The notes: a model not told the origin generated them from the letters alone. A stretch of 64,000 bases of DNA from Galbibacter pacificus (GCF_029603155.1 NZ_JAPMUA010000006.1:62001-126000), one strand, 5' to 3'; shown: positions 27,363 to 35,951, counted from the first letter of the stretch. Numbers and translations: made by a program.

Positions 27363-28295
27363 TTATATTTTTGGTAATATGAGTTCTATTTTTTTCCAAA
27401 AGCTATCGTTAAGCGCATATGCAGCCCCAATAATGTTTGCTTCTTCTGTATTGCTTATAATTTGAATGGAAAGGTCCATACCAGCTTCGGAAAATGCTTC
27501 TTTTAAATCTGGCAGGAACAAAGAAGAAGATTTTGCAATGCTTCCGCCAATGATAAGTAAATCCGGTTGAAATTTATTTATATAAGGAAGCATGAACTCG
27601 CATAAATTAACTGTAAATTTTTTGAACAATACTTTAGCGACCTCTTTTTCTTCATCGATAATTTCTTTCACACCATAAATATCGTTATTTCCGTTGTATT
27701 CTTCATATGCATTTATGAACCATCGGGTTGAAAAATAATCATCTGAAATTCCATTTTTATATGGTTTATCCCAGAGACAGCCATTTTCGGGAACTTCATT
27801 GCCTGTAAGGATTGGCATATCACCATCAAAAAAAGCAGCACCAAAACCAGTTCCCAAAGTAATTGCAATTACTTTTTTATCGGTTTTGATTCCGCCGCAC
27901 AACAAACTTCCCAGACCAAAAGAGGATGCATCGTTAAGAAAACGAAGCTTTATATTTTTTGCCGATACGTATTTTGGCAATTCATTTAAAACGGATACAT
28001 TGTAAAGCGATTCGTACTTGTCGTTCACTTCAAACATGGCTATGCCTTCTTTGTACTTAAAAGGCCCGGGCATGGCAAAACCAATTCCTTCAATCTGTTT
28101 TCCTTTAAATATTTTTAAAACCTGGTTTATGGTATCTCCCCATGTTTGAAGAATTGTTTCTTTGCTCGCTTTCGAGTTTACTTCATTTTGAAAATATGTT
28201 TCCGGAAGAATGGTATTTGTGTTTGTATTTACAGCCGCACAAGACACATGGCTCCCCCCTATATCTACTCCAATTACTATTGGCATTCTATGCAA
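27363..28295 (-). CDS. ROK family sugar kinase
   Basis: A cytosolic kinase of 310 residues that probably phosphorylates the imported hexose. Family motifs: the ATP-site VIGVDIGGSH near 7-16, FLNDASSFGLG, and ITLGTGFGAAFFDG. The usual zinc motif of ROK proteins (CxCGxxGC) is missing; the corresponding stretch reads ENGCLWDKPYKNG. So it belongs to a zinc-free subgroup or has lost the site. The start may be 28295 or, three codons in, 28286 (MPIVIGVD). A 55-bp gap to GH92 upstream contains a small hairpin. Mannokinase or glucokinase activity is inferred from the neighbours only. Confidence 0.85.
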   Translation of the reverse strand: MHRMPIVIGVDIGGSHVSCAAVNTNTNTILPETYFQNEVNSKASKETILQTWGDTINQVLKIFKGKQIEGIGFAMPGPFKYKEGIAMFEVNDKYESLYNVSVLNELPKYVSAKNIKLRFLNDASSFGLGSLLCGGIKTDKKVIAITLGTGFGAAFFDGDMPILTGNEVPENGCLWDKPYKNGISDDYFSTRWFINAYEEYNGNNDIYGVKEIIDEEKEVAKVLFKKFTVNLCEFMLPYINKFQPDLLIIGGSIAKSSSLFLPDLKEAFSEAGMDLSIQIISNTEEANIIGAAYALNDSFWKKIELILPKI

Positions 28296-28350
28296 TTTTT
28301 TGTTAATTAATGTATGTTGACCCCTGCTCTGTTTATAGCAGAGAGCACAC

Positions 28351-30534
28351 TTATTCTGTTAATATGTTTATATGCCCGCCCTTTATAAATAAATCGTGTG
28401 GAACAAAATACCCTTTGGTTGGTTGATTGTCCACTTTAATTTCCTTCAGGCCTCTTTTTCCGGCATTTGTATTGATTTTTAAATGTTTGTTATTAAACAA
28501 TGTTATGTCCACTTCATTAAAAACCGGCACCGTAACAAGATATTCGGGGTCGGCGGGAGACAACGGATAAATTCCCATTGCGGTGAAAACATACCAAGAA
28601 GACATCTCGCCTGCATCGTCCATTCCGGGTAATGCCAAGCCGTTTTCACCAATTCCGTAAAAATTGTTCAATATATTATCCAACACCTTTTGGGATTTTT
28701 CCGGTTTATCAACAAAATAATATGCAAAAGGAGCTTCGTGGTCTGGTTGGTTTCCTTGGCAATATTGACCAATAAAACTGGAAACATTTCTAGCAATATG
28801 CTCTGGGTTCCACGGCAAGGTAAACATGGAGTCCAGTTTAGCTTCAAAAGCATCCTTTCCGCCATAAAGCGTTACCAATCCCTGCATATCATGCGGCACA
28901 TAAAAAGATACTTGCCATGCATTTGCCTCGCGGTACATGTATTCGTAATATGGATATTGCGGATTGAAAGGTGTTATCCAACTGCCATTTTTTAATTTTC
29001 CGCGCATAAAATTTGTAGAAGCATCAAAAACGTTCTTATAATTCTTGGATCGTATTTGCAAATCGTTGTAATGAACGGTATCGTTCATTTCTTGTGCCAA
29101 TAGGGATAGCGCATAGTCGTCGTATGCATATTCCAGTGTTTTGGAGACCCCGGCCTTGGCCTTGGTTTCTACATGTGGATTTTCAACATCGGGATCGGCT
29201 ATATACCCTTTCTCGATATATTCGGCAATATAGGGTCTGGTGCCTCCTTCTTTATAAGCATTGTTTAACAATAATTTGTATGCCTTATCAACATCAAAAT
29301 CGTTAATTCCCCGCAAATAAGATCCGGTTATAAAAGAAGCGGCATGGTCTCCATGAAAAAAAGTTGGAACAAAACCCCTTATTTCACCACGGTCAACGAG
29401 CGAGTTTATTACGTCGTTTGTGACCTTTGGAGACAACAAGCCCAATAAAACCACTTTATTTCTGTAAGTATCCCATAGAGAAGGAATTGTGTAATACTTA
29501 TATGCCTCGTTTCTTACTTTTCCCGATTCATCGGTAAAATCACCATTTATGTCACTTCGCAGGGCCGGCCATAAAAATGCCCTGTATAAAGAGGTATAGA
29601 AAAGTTCTTTTTCCCTTTTGCTTCCGCCCGATACTTTTATTTTAGACAAAAGGTCGTCCCAGACTTCATTGGCGCTATTTTGAACTTCGGTTATTGTTTT
29701 GTTGCCAATTTCGTTCTTGAGGTTTTCCTTTGCATTTTCTTCACTTACAAAAGACAATCCTATCCGTAATATTACCTTGTTTTCATCATCGTTTAAATGA
29801 ACCAAAGCATAGCCTTTTGCCTTGCCTTCGTTAATTTTTTCTATCTGCTTAATTTCTTGGCTAATGGTTGCATAAAAATATATTTTTTCATTTCCCATTT
29901 TTTGGTAACCGGCCACTTGGTTTTCACCTGTTTTTTTCAGGGTCCAATCGTCAACATGATTATTAGCCCTTCCAAGATCGAACAAAATTTTCCTATCGGA
30001 ATTATCTTTAAACGCATATTCATGAATGCCACACCGCAATGTTGAGCTTAATTTTACATCTACTCCATAATCGTTCAAGAAAACTTGATAATATCCAGGT
30101 GAAGCCTTTTCACGACCATGATCAAAAGAAGATTTATAAGGAAACGAAGCATTTTTTGATATTGGCAGTACCGGGATATTGCAAAGGTTCCAATGCCCTT
30201 TGTTGGTATGCGCAAAACCTAAAATTTCCTTATCTTCATATTCGTACCCTGCGCCTGTTCCGTATTGGGTTATGGGACTTAATTGCACCATGGCATTGGG
30301 CAAAGACGAGCCCGGATAAACAAGTCCGGCCCACACCCGCCAATCTTTTGGGGGCGTATAACCTATGGTTTTGGGGTCTGTAAGCGGTGCTGTTCCAATA
30401 AAGGGATTTACATACGATGTAAAATTAACATCATCTGCCACAACCGCTTTTTCCTTTTTGCCACAGGTAACCAATATGCCCAACAATGCCAAAAAAGGAA
30501 GTATTCTTCTAATTTTTTTATAAAGCAACGTCAT
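28351..30534 (-). CDS. GH92 exo-alpha-mannosidase, lipoprotein
   Basis: Calcium-dependent inverting exo-alpha-mannosidase family. It has 727 residues, with Cys24 in a lipobox (LVTC). The start of the mature domain reads YVNPFIGT, typical for GH92. Further landmarks are LWDTYRN (353-359), REANAWQ with the likely acid Glu536, and GMDDAGEMSSW with Asp640 as the likely base. The calcium/substrate loop is unusual: residues 594-602 read GNQPDHEAP, whereas most family members have GNEPxHH. It starts 9 bp after GH125, a common partner in mannan and N-glycan breakdown. The linkage attacked (1,2, 1,3 or other) cannot be set by eye. Confidence 0.9.
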   Translation of the reverse strand: MTLLYKKIRRILPFLALLGILVTCGKKEKAVVADDVNFTSYVNPFIGTAPLTDPKTIGYTPPKDWRVWAGLVYPGSSLPNAMVQLSPITQYGTGAGYEYEDKEILGFAHTNKGHWNLCNIPVLPISKNASFPYKSSFDHGREKASPGYYQVFLNDYGVDVKLSSTLRCGIHEYAFKDNSDRKILFDLGRANNHVDDWTLKKTGENQVAGYQKMGNEKIYFYATISQEIKQIEKINEGKAKGYALVHLNDDENKVILRIGLSFVSEENAKENLKNEIGNKTITEVQNSANEVWDDLLSKIKVSGGSKREKELFYTSLYRAFLWPALRSDINGDFTDESGKVRNEAYKYYTIPSLWDTYRNKVVLLGLLSPKVTNDVINSLVDRGEIRGFVPTFFHGDHAASFITGSYLRGINDFDVDKAYKLLLNNAYKEGGTRPYIAEYIEKGYIADPDVENPHVETKAKAGVSKTLEYAYDDYALSLLAQEMNDTVHYNDLQIRSKNYKNVFDASTNFMRGKLKNGSWITPFNPQYPYYEYMYREANAWQVSFYVPHDMQGLVTLYGGKDAFEAKLDSMFTLPWNPEHIARNVSSFIGQYCQGNQPDHEAPFAYYFVDKPEKSQKVLDNILNNFYGIGENGLALPGMDDAGEMSSWYVFTAMGIYPLSPADPEYLVTVPVFNEVDITLFNNKHLKINTNAGKRGLKEIKVDNQPTKGYFVPHDLFIKGGHINILTE

Positions 30535-30543
30535 TTTTAGCAG

Positions 30544-31965
30544 TTATTTTAATAGTTCGGGTTTTGTTACATAAGTCTCCCATAACAACTCTCCAAAAAG
30601 AGTATTTGCCCATGCAAACCATGACCTTGTAAAGTTTTTAGGGTCGTCTTTATGAAAAGATTCGTGCATAAATCCGGTACCGCCATGAGTTGTCTTTAAA
30701 GTAGCTATGCATTGCTTTATTTCATCAGGAGAAGTACTTGTTAAAGCCCTCATGGTAATGCCCATTGGCCAGATCATATCCATTCCCACATGTGGCCCAC
30801 CAATTCCTTCGGCGGCCTTTCCTTTAAAGAAAAATGGGTTGTCCAGCGACCATACAAAATTACGTGTGTTCTGATAGATTTTATCGTTTACATCAATGGC
30901 GCCCAAGTAAGGCAGGGAAAGCAAGCTAGGTACATTGGCATCGTCCATTAACAAATGGTTTCCATAACCGTCTATCTCAAAAGCATAAATATCTCCATGT
31001 TTTGGATGATTTACAACCGCATATTTCCCCAAAGCAGTTTCAACTTCATTGGCCAATGCCAATAATTCGTTTGAAAGTTCGGCATCCGAATGGATTTCGG
31101 TTACCATTTCCGCAGCTTGTTTTAAACTCACCACTGCAAAGAAATTTGAAGGAACCAAAAATGAAAAAACCGTGGCATCGTCGCTAGGCCTAAAAGCCGA
31201 ACAAATTAATCCAACCGGGTTTACGGGATAGCCGTATCCCTTTAAGGCCCTTGTGTCTGTAGCATGAGGTGTTTCGCGCATAAACGAATAAGGCCCCGGC
31301 CCTTCTTTTTGCTGTTGGTCCTTAAAAGTTTTTAGAACTGCCCGAATGGCCAATTTCCAATCGTTATCAAATAAATTGGCCTCACCTGTATTCTTCCAAT
31401 AATTATATGCCAAACGAATTGGGTAGCACAAAGAATCTATTTCGTATTTGCGCTCGTGCACGCCGGGTTTCATGTCGGTATAATCGCTTGCCCACTCCCC
31501 TTTTTTATTGGGATCGTTGTAAAAAGCATTGGCATATGGATCTTTTAAAATATATGAAGTCTGCCTATTTATTACACCAGCAATAAGATCTTTTAAATGC
31601 TCATCCTTATCTATAAAAGCCATATATGGCCATACTTGCGCAGAGCTGTCCCTTAACCACATGGCATCAATATCCCCGGTGATTACATAGGTGTCTGGTT
31701 TGCCATTTTTTTTGGTAAACGTTACCGTTGTGTCCAATGTATTCGGAAAGCAATTATTAAACAGCCATACCAATTCGTCATCGTTTACGTTTTTTGAAAA
31801 TTCTTTAATTGCCTTTTCTATGGCCTTGCTTGTAAAATTTCGCTGCGCTTCTGCAATTCTTACCGTTGGAAACTGTTTCTTTGAAGAAGCCACTATATCC
31901 ATGGGGTTTATAAAAGCCAGCGACCCCGCCATAGCTGTATTTTGTATAAATTTTCTTCGTTCCAT
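30544..31965 (-). CDS. GH125 exo-alpha-1,6-mannosidase
   Basis: A metal-independent exo-alpha-1,6-mannosidase family, 473 residues. Asp262 in FRPSDDA and Glu435 in FMHESF lie 173 residues apart, the same distance as the acid Asp220 and base Glu393 known from the Clostridium perfringens enzyme. ITGDIDAMWLRDS (95-107) is also typical. The N-terminus MERRKFIQNTAMAGSLAF looks like a twin-arginine export signal, so it is probably exported folded. It is the first gene of a five-gene operon and lies directly behind a LacI-type operator. Together with GH92 it implies growth on alpha-mannosyl glycans. Confidence 0.93.
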   Translation of the reverse strand: MERRKFIQNTAMAGSLAFINPMDIVASSKKQFPTVRIAEAQRNFTSKAIEKAIKEFSKNVNDDELVWLFNNCFPNTLDTTVTFTKKNGKPDTYVITGDIDAMWLRDSSAQVWPYMAFIDKDEHLKDLIAGVINRQTSYILKDPYANAFYNDPNKKGEWASDYTDMKPGVHERKYEIDSLCYPIRLAYNYWKNTGEANLFDNDWKLAIRAVLKTFKDQQQKEGPGPYSFMRETPHATDTRALKGYGYPVNPVGLICSAFRPSDDATVFSFLVPSNFFAVVSLKQAAEMVTEIHSDAELSNELLALANEVETALGKYAVVNHPKHGDIYAFEIDGYGNHLLMDDANVPSLLSLPYLGAIDVNDKIYQNTRNFVWSLDNPFFFKGKAAEGIGGPHVGMDMIWPMGITMRALTSTSPDEIKQCIATLKTTHGGTGFMHESFHKDDPKNFTRSWFAWANTLFGELLWETYVTKPELLK

Positions 31966-32023
31966 TTTCTAAAAACATATTAAGTTATAGGTGACTATTG
32001 TTGCTATTTTTGCCATGCAATAT

Positions 32024-32039
32024 ACTAAAACGTTTTAGT
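32024..32039. promoter_or_regulatory. Candidate LacI-family operator before GH125 operon
   Basis: Perfect 16-bp palindrome ACTAAAACGTTTTAGT with a central CG, the hallmark of operators bound by LacI-type repressors with a hinge leucine. It lies 59 bp upstream of GH125. A -7-like TATATTG (minus strand) abuts it at about 32016-32022, so bound protein would block the promoter. Confidence 0.75.
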
Positions 32040-32095
32040 TTTTAAAAGTGAATTTAACTTTATTTTTTTATTAACATTTTTTCAATAATAAATTG

Positions 32096-33130
32096 TTAAG
32101 ACTGACTTCTCTTTTTTGAAGATTCCCTGATTACTAATGATGATTTTAACACAATGTGCTTGTTGGGCAAGGCTTTTTCCTTATTCTTTATCAATTGAAG
32201 AATGAGTTCCATGGATTTTTCTGCCATCTCGGTTGTTGGTTGGGCCACAGCGGTTATTGATGGACTATATGTTTTAAACAATTCGTTATCGTCAAAAGTA
32301 ATAATCCCTATCCTGTCTATTAAATCTGTATACTGCTCTTTAATAACTTTTAGGCCGGCCTGGGTTAAATAATTTGTAGCAAATAAAATGGCATCAATAT
32401 CGGGGTGCTTTTTTAAAAATTCTTCAATATATACCTCACTATTATCACGTATGGCCTCATTAAAAGGTATTTCCAAGGTATAATTAGGCAAACTGTATTT
32501 ATTAACAGCATTTTTATAGCCGGACAAACGATCGTCCATTTGTGATTGAGTGGCGTCAATGGTAATGTAAGCTATATTTTTAAATCCATTTTCAATAAAA
32601 TGCATAATGGCCATAAAAGTAGCATCGCTATTATCGGTTATAACATAATTTGTATCAAGGGTAGGGAAATAACGGTCGAGCAAGACCAAAGGTATGTTTT
32701 CCTCAATTAACTGATTAATGGTGGTTTGTATGCCCGGCGAGGAAACAAGTATAAACCCATCTACCTGCCTAACCTTAAACAGGTTTATTAATTCTATTGT
32801 TTTTTTGTCTTCATTATCATTGCTACAAAACAATACCTTATACCCTTTTTTGTATGCCAGGTCCTCGATAAGGCGGGCCAGTTTGGCAAAGAAAAGGTTG
32901 GAAATGTCTTCTACCATAAAGACTAAAATTTTGGACTCTCCGGTACGCAGGCTCTGCGCTATTTGATTGGGCTTGTAGTTTACTTTTTTAACGTAGTCCA
33001 GAACTTTTTGTGTAAGCTCTTTGGAAATGTGTTTTTCTTCTGCTTTGTCGTTTAAAACAAATGAAACTGTAGTAACAGAAATATTAAGGTCGGACGCAAT
33101 ATCTTTTATTGAAACTCTTTTCTTTTTCAT
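32096..33130 (-). CDS. LacI family transcriptional regulator
   Basis: A 344-residue repressor of the LacI/GalR family. The N-terminal helix-turn-helix (about 4-25, VSIKDIASDLNISVTTVSFVLN) is followed by a hinge helix KPNQIAQSLRTG and a periplasmic-binding-type effector domain (about 62-340) with FILVSSPG and ITFDDNELF stretches. It is in the same direction as the GH125 operon and lies upstream of it, with the palindrome in the gap. It most likely represses this operon until a mannose-related or oligosaccharide ligand binds. A second palindrome lies upstream of its own start, so self-control is possible. Confidence 0.93.
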   Translation of the reverse strand: MKKKRVSIKDIASDLNISVTTVSFVLNDKAEEKHISKELTQKVLDYVKKVNYKPNQIAQSLRTGESKILVFMVEDISNLFFAKLARLIEDLAYKKGYKVLFCSNDNEDKKTIELINLFKVRQVDGFILVSSPGIQTTINQLIEENIPLVLLDRYFPTLDTNYVITDNSDATFMAIMHFIENGFKNIAYITIDATQSQMDDRLSGYKNAVNKYSLPNYTLEIPFNEAIRDNSEVYIEEFLKKHPDIDAILFATNYLTQAGLKVIKEQYTDLIDRIGIITFDDNELFKTYSPSITAVAQPTTEMAEKSMELILQLIKNKEKALPNKHIVLKSSLVIRESSKKRSQS

Positions 33131-33179
33131 TATAATTTAATCATCTGTAGGGTAATTATTATGGTTTAGGGACATACTT

Positions 33180-33194
33180 ATGCTAAAATAGCAT
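33180..33194. promoter_or_regulatory. Palindrome upstream of LacI-type gene, possible operator
   Basis: ATGCTAAAATAGCAT, two 6-bp arms around AAA, 50 bp before the regulator start. It shares CTAAAA with the GH125 palindrome but lacks the central CG. Autoregulation is only a guess. Confidence 0.3.
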
Positions 33195-33258
33195 GAACTA
33201 ATATAGAAAAATATATTTTTAAACTTGTAAAAGATACCCTCAAACACAAAAAAAGACC

Positions 33259-33275
33259 GCCTAAAAGTAATAGGC
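33259..33275 (-). terminator. Weak terminator-like hairpin after the FKBP-like gene
   Basis: Five-bp stem GCCTA/TAGGC with a 7-nt loop; the A run at 33248-33254 is a T run on the minus strand. The stem is short, so confidence is low. Confidence 0.35.
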
Positions 33276-33308
33276 AGCCTCTTATGTTCTCTGGATATAA
33301 CAATATTT

Positions 33309-34292
33309 TTAATTGTTACCCCCTATTTGGTTATCGGGATCAAGATAGTCAGGGATTCCATCATCATCACTGTCGTCCGGAATGCCATCGCCATCGCCTT
33401 CGTCTATAACACCATTGTTGTTATTATCTGGCAATACATCATATTCATATTCGGTCAATATGCCATCTCCGTCATCGTCTGAGTCCATGTAATTAGGAAT
33501 TCCATCTTCATCGGTATCGTCATCGCGGGGGTCTCCATTTTTATTAGGATCTTCCTTGCTCGACGGAATCCCGTCTGGAGTAGCTATATTTGACCCCGTT
33601 GTTGAATTATAGGTTACATCTTGATCGACCTCATTATATTGAAGCATATCTACTTTAAAAATCCAAGGATTATAATTTCCACTGGAGTAATATGCCAAAC
33701 CTGCCGGCACAAAACAAGCTCCAATTCCATAATCTTGATTCCAAGTTAAGGTACCGTCTCCATTTTCTGCATATCCAGTACCAATGCGAAGCTTGGTTGT
33801 AAACCAAGCAAATCCTTCTGTTAAACCTCCTAAGGTAACAAAAGTAACTTCTACATCTGAAGCATCTTGTACAATTCCATTTGTATAACTTGCTTCGTAT
33901 TTACATATTACTTCATCTCCCAACAAGGGGTGTTTCCCTTTATTCCCTTGCTCGTCTTCCCCTTCTCTAGCAATTAAATAATACATTTTTTGAGGAACAT
34001 CCTGAATAGTAATAAGGGTATCCTTGATCTGATCGATCAAAGGGGTTTTATCTGCATTGTCGCCAGCTATCGTGTCAAAGACAATTTTATAGTCAAAATC
34101 TGCCGTAGGATTGGCAAATTCTTCATAATTATAAAAATGTGTTTTTAGGTAAGCTTGCAGTTCCACTTCATTTTCTGCCGTTACTTCTGTTAAGTCTCTT
34201 AAAACCGGTTCGTCACTCCCATCATCATCGTTGTTACATGAAATTATAAAAAGCGTTGCAATTACAACAGGTATTAAATATTTAATCTTCAT
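33309..34292 (-). CDS. Lipoprotein with FKBP-like region and acidic calcium-type repeats
   Basis: A 327-residue lipoprotein; the start at 34292 (MKIKYLIPV) gives a lipobox with Cys19 (FIISC). A middle region (about 100-215) resembles divergent FKBP-type isomerases of flavobacteria (KYEASYTNGIVQDAS, then AWFTTKLRIGTGY and ACFVPAGLAYYSS), but the catalytic aromatic residues are not clearly kept. The C-terminus (about 225-327) is a run of DxDxDG-like repeats (DTDEDGIPNYMDSDDDGDG), like thrombospondin type 3 calcium sites. It stands between the glycan locus and core genes and has no clear link to either. Function is not known. Confidence 0.75.
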   Translation of the reverse strand: MKIKYLIPVVIATLFIISCNNDDDGSDEPVLRDLTEVTAENEVELQAYLKTHFYNYEEFANPTADFDYKIVFDTIAGDNADKTPLIDQIKDTLITIQDVPQKMYYLIAREGEDEQGNKGKHPLLGDEVICKYEASYTNGIVQDASDVEVTFVTLGGLTEGFAWFTTKLRIGTGYAENGDGTLTWNQDYGIGACFVPAGLAYYSSGNYNPWIFKVDMLQYNEVDQDVTYNSTTGSNIATPDGIPSSKEDPNKNGDPRDDDTDEDGIPNYMDSDDDGDGILTEYEYDVLPDNNNNGVIDEGDGDGIPDDSDDDGIPDYLDPDNQIGGNN

Positions 34293-34360
34293 CAATCTTG
34301 CTTTTATTATCAATATTAGTATATTCCACAAATTCAGGTGCGCAAGATACTATTTTCTAG

Positions 34361-34368
34361 TATTTTTG
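34361..34368 (+). promoter_or_regulatory. Promoter -7 element of the S4 protein gene
   Basis: TATTTTTG fits the Bacteroidota TAnnTTTG element, 34 bp before the ATG. The -33 position shows only GTG. Confidence 0.35.
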
Positions 34369-34402
34369 CTTTATCCATTAACGAAATTTTTTAATTACAG
34401 TT

Positions 34403-34774
34403 ATGCGTATTGATAAGTATTTATGGTGTATTCGTTATTTTAAAACCCGAAATATGGCTACCGAAGCTTGCAAAAAGGGCCATGTTAGCGTTAACGAACA
34501 GACTGTAAAACCATCTCGGGAAGTATTTCCAACAGACAACATCAAACTCAGGAAAAACCAAATTAATTATCAGATTACAGTATTGGATATCCCGGAAAGC
34601 CGTGTAGGGGCCAAATTAGTAGATATTTACCGAAAAGACACCACTCCAAAAGAGGCCTTTGAACATGTTGACCTTTTAAAATATTCCAAGGACTATTACC
34701 GTAAAAAAGGGTCGGGGCGCCCTACTAAAAAAGACCGCCGGGATATTGATGATTATCTGGATGATGAGGAATGA
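34403..34774 (+). CDS. S4-domain RNA-binding protein (Hsp15-like)
   Basis: A 123-residue protein with an N-terminal S4 domain: MRIDKYLWCIRYFKTR followed by ACKKGHVSVNEQTVKPS, the two helices and loop that hold RNA. This is the layout of the heat-shock protein Hsp15, which in E. coli recycles free 50S subunits carrying nascent chains. The C-terminus is basic then acidic (GRPTKKDRRDIDDYLDDEE), as usual for the family. It is followed 90 bp later by the phosphoribosyltransferase gene on the same strand. Confidence 0.9.
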   Translation: MRIDKYLWCIRYFKTRNMATEACKKGHVSVNEQTVKPSREVFPTDNIKLRKNQINYQITVLDIPESRVGAKLVDIYRKDTTPKEAFEHVDLLKYSKDYYRKKGSGRPTKKDRRDIDDYLDDEE

Positions 34775-34839
34775 CAAACTGGACATGACCATTTTTCAAC
34801 TTTAAGATTGGTCTGTCCTAAATTATAATCCTTAAATAG

Positions 34840-34847
34840 TATCTTTG
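34840..34847 (+). promoter_or_regulatory. Promoter -7 element of the phosphoribosyltransferase gene
   Basis: TATCTTTG fits TAnnTTTG and lies 17 bp before the ATG. No TTG at the expected distance. Confidence 0.3.
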
Positions 34848-34864
34848 ACAAAAACTACACAAAA

Positions 34865-35368
34865 ATGACGGCTCAACAGAATAAAATTTTAGGCCACGAT
34901 GAAATTCAGCATAAAATAAAGCGAATTGCTTACCAGATATACGAAACCTATGTTGATGAAGAAGAAATTGTAATTGCAGGTATTGCCTCGGGCGGATTGG
35001 AACTGGCCAAAAAAATAAACGATGTTATATGTGAAATATCAGACATAAAAACTATTTTTTGTGAAGTCAGAATCAACAAAGAAAGTTTGCTGGAACCCGT
35101 AAACACATCACTTGCCGAAGACCTTTACAAAAACAAGGCCGTTATTTTGGTAGACGATGTACTAAACTCGGGCGGAACGCTTATCTATGCCGTGAAACAT
35201 TTTTTAAATGTTCCCCTTAAAAAATTAAAAACCGTTGTTTTGGTTGACCGAAACCATAAAAGGTACCCCGTTAAAGCCGATTTTAAGGGCATTTCGCTTT
35301 CTACTTCGTTACAAGAGCACGTTTCGGTTGTTTTCAAGGCAGAAGAAGATGCTGTTTATTTAGGCTAG
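34865..35368 (+). CDS. Phosphoribosyltransferase (PyrR-like type I PRTase)
   Basis: A 167-residue type I phosphoribosyltransferase. The PRPP-binding loop is AVILVDDVLNSGGTL at about 91-105. A hood-like start (GHDEIQHKIKRIAYQIYE) and IAGIASGGLELAKKI resemble PyrR-like proteins. It could act in nucleotide salvage (uracil or purine base) or regulation; no RNA-binding evidence was sought. Its last nine bases overlap the 3' end of the convergent shikimate kinase gene. Confidence 0.82.
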   Translation: MTAQQNKILGHDEIQHKIKRIAYQIYETYVDEEEIVIAGIASGGLELAKKINDVICEISDIKTIFCEVRINKESLLEPVNTSLAEDLYKNKAVILVDDVLNSGGTLIYAVKHFLNVPLKKLKTVVLVDRNHKRYPVKADFKGISLSTSLQEHVSVVFKAEEDAVYLG

Positions 35369-35875
35369 TTTTTCTTGTACCAATACCGCTATTTCTTCAG
35401 GCAGTTCATCGTTAACCGAAATTATGTTTGGTGACTTTAGATAAAAGAAATTTCGTTCGAACAAATGTTTCCTAATAAATTCCAGCATTTCTGCATTGGG
35501 AATATCTTTTACAAGTGGCCGTTGTTCTTTTTCGGGCAACAAACGCTCAACAAGCTTTTCGGCGGTTAGTTTTAGGTAAAAAACGTTGGGGGTTGCCTTT
35601 AATATATATTCCATATTGTTACCAAAACAAGGGGTGCCGCCACCTAAGGAAATTACTGCATCTTTATTGTCCTGCAATAACTGCTTTAAATAATTACCCT
35701 CTATTTTTCTAAAATAAATCTCGCCTTTCTGTTTAAAAATTTCCGGAATGGACAATTTCTCATTTTCAACTATATAGTCATCAAAATCTATAAATTCGAG
35801 AGACTGTTTTTTTGCCAGAATTTTACCCACGGTAGATTTTCCACTACCCATATATCCTAATAAAACTATCGTCAT
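35360..35875 (-). CDS. aroK: Shikimate kinase
   Basis: Phosphorylates shikimate at position 3 in the pathway to chorismate and aromatic amino acids. It has 171 residues, the usual length. Motifs: P-loop GYMGSGKS (7-14), shikimate-binding IDFDDYIVE with the DxD-type aspartates (about 32-37), IYFRKIEGNYL with the conserved Arg, GGGTPCF, and the lid arginine in LLPEKEQRPLV. It is alone on the minus strand and overlaps the phosphoribosyltransferase gene tail to tail. Confidence 0.95.
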   Translation of the reverse strand: MTIVLLGYMGSGKSTVGKILAKKQSLEFIDFDDYIVENEKLSIPEIFKQKGEIYFRKIEGNYLKQLLQDNKDAVISLGGGTPCFGNNMEYILKATPNVFYLKLTAEKLVERLLPEKEQRPLVKDIPNAEMLEFIRKHLFERNFFYLKSPNIISVNDELPEEIAVLVQEKLA

Positions 35876-35951
35876 ATATGTTACAAATTATTAATTTTCA
35901 TTCAATTATATTATCCCCATAAAAAAAAGACAAATTTATATTAAAAATGGC

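Noticed and set aside
28325..28347. Small hairpin in the ROK-GH92 gap
   Set aside because: Short stem with a bulge and no T run; not enough for a terminator call.
32005..32012. TATTTTTG on the plus strand between GH125 and the LacI-type gene
   Set aside because: It fits the -7 element but would drive transcription into the 3' end of the regulator gene, and no TTG lies 19 bp before it.
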